64,000 nucleotides of DNA from NCBI RefSeq assembly GCF_003231285.1, contig NZ_QKNS01000001.1:372001-436000 (forward strand), written 5' to 3'. Under the pieces are notes generated by a model that worked only from the letters and a program-made list of their open reading frames with translations, was not told the origin of the DNA and ran no database searches. Origin of the DNA: Hymenobacter sediminis (GTDB lineage: Bacteria; Bacteroidota; Bacteroidia; Cytophagales; Hymenobacteraceae). Position numbers and translations under genes: made by a program. This document shows, piece after piece, positions 63,378-64,000 of this stretch. Numbering within the stretch: position 1 is the stretch's first letter; the number at the start of each line of letters is the position of its first letter.

Positions 63378-63453
63378 CTCCCGTTTCCTCTTAAAAACAG
63401 AATCGCCGCAACCTGTTCGTTGCGGCGATTCTGTTTTTAAGAGGAAACGGGAG
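63378..63453. terminator. Very long bidirectional terminator (35-bp perfect stem)
   Basis: Arms 63378-63412 and 63419-63453 are exact complements; loop is CTGTTC. Internal A5/T5 runs in both arms allow termination on both strands. It separates rlmN from the convergent gene at 63463. Confidence 0.9.
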
Positions 63454-63462
63454 ATAAGGGGC

Positions 63463-63927
63463 TTACTTGCGCTTCATGTACTCATCAATGCCAAGCTGAA
63501 GCAGGTAGGAAGGGCACTGCTGGAAAATAAGCAGAGCAATCTTCTGTCCCACGCCTTCCATCAGCTTGTTGTTCTTCATCTTGTCGAGCCCATAGAAATT
63601 AGCCAGGGGCTCCATGTGCTTGAGTATGCTACCCTGCATAGCCGCCGTGATAACGGAACTGCGTTCCGCCTGCGAGCGGCTGCTTATGGGGCGTGTAGCA
63701 TTTTCGGCGTCAAGGCGCTGGCAAACGTCCTGGGTAACCAGCATAAGTACCGGCCGCTCAGCCTCCGTAATGGGCAGCTTAGACTTGAACTTCGACTGAA
63801 TAACTCCCGCCATCAGCTGCTGACCCGCCGGGCAATTCTCCACTAAGTGCAAAATCATGGTTGCTCCCAGAGCTTCCCCGGCTTTGTGCGGATTGCTGAC
63901 TTTATTGGCCGTCATCAGGGCGCTCAT
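63463..63927 (-). CDS. Hypothetical helical protein, possibly frameshifted at its N-terminus
   Basis: 154 aa as read from ATG 63927. Entirely helical; ends LLIFQQCPSYLLQLGIDEYMKRK. I do not recognise a family. Upstream in another frame, DAQSIMAAMVESSFLGA is coded from about 63990 to 63945. Removing one T near 63942 would join the two frames into one chain (SFLGAADEMSALM). So the annotated start may be an artefact of a frameshift, and the true gene may extend past the window edge. Confidence 0.5.
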   Translation of the reverse strand: MSALMTANKVSNPHKAGEALGATMILHLVENCPAGQQLMAGVIQSKFKSKLPITEAERPVLMLVTQDVCQRLDAENATRPISSRSQAERSSVITAAMQGSILKHMEPLANFYGLDKMKNNKLMEGVGQKIALLIFQQCPSYLLQLGIDEYMKRK

Positions 63928-64000
63928 CTCATCGGCATGCGCCTAGAAAGCTGCTTTCAACCATAGCTGCCATGATGCTCTGAGCATCTACCTCCGATAG

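Overview
The window looks like a chromosomal segment of a member of the Bacteroidota, most likely Hymenobacter or a close relative; the genus is an inference. Support comes from several lineage markers. Two proteins carry type IX secretion C-terminal domains. The neighbourhood rpmB / rpmG / DUF4295 / ftsY / rimO is typical of the phylum. Promoters have the Bacteroidota -7 box TAnnTTTG instead of sigma70 boxes. There are many lipoproteins, a bacillithiol gene (bshC), and generally GC-rich DNA with short AT-rich promoter gaps. I found no rRNA, tRNA, CRISPR array, integrase, transposase or phage gene, so this is essentially core chromosome with a few decayed genes.

Layout. 0.3-3.2 kb (minus): a secreted zinc phospholipase/nuclease-like protein, a DUF4241 lipoprotein, def and ruvX. 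3.6-8 kb: a tail-specific protease, a transglutaminase-like protein and a homogentisate dioxygenase, followed by a mannosyltransferase pseudogene. 8.5-13 kb: a lipoprotein, HMG-CoA reductase, two TonB-C proteins (one with a nonsense codon in its signal peptide) and a WG-repeat protein. 13-19 kb: PhyH dioxygenase, two SDRs, a sphingomyelin-synthase-like PAP2 protein, an M20 amidohydrolase and an ATP-grasp protein. 19-29 kb: a thermolysin-like protease, a beta-barrel/TPR pair, an esterase, an O6-alkylguanine repair protein, a PA14/ricin protein, a PLD-like nuclease and a GH-A glycosidase. 29-37 kb: CDF and APC transporters, GNAT, hemB, small disordered and lipid-anchored proteins, and ornithine aminotransferase. 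37-46 kb: a WHy/LEA14-like protein, a tiny DUF5522 protein, then the ribosomal cluster rpmB, (M24 peptidase), rpmG, DUF4295, ftsY, (acyltransferase), rimO. 46-56 kb: a PhyH pseudogene, bshC, a folate ligase, exbD, a DUF2157/GDYXXLXY pair, mnmD, a thioesterase and a TenI/ThiE paralogue. 56-62 kb (minus): the thiamine operon thiS-thiC-thiD-thiE-thiG-thiH behind a TPP riboswitch. 62-64 kb: rlmN and a convergent gene that may be frameshifted.

Three DNA-level signals are not explained by the genes. First, there is a set of long, near-perfect intergenic palindromes. Two of them lie inside the thiamine operon and share a conserved loop, which marks a dispersed REP/MITE-like family. Second, the octamer GGGGTAGG/CCTACCCC recurs very often in both coding and intergenic DNA, and in genes it forces the codons GGG-GTA-GG. 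Third, a 12-base complement downstream of the TPP aptamer can compete with its P1 stem and gives a testable switching model. I do not see a clearly new multi-gene defence or metabolic system.
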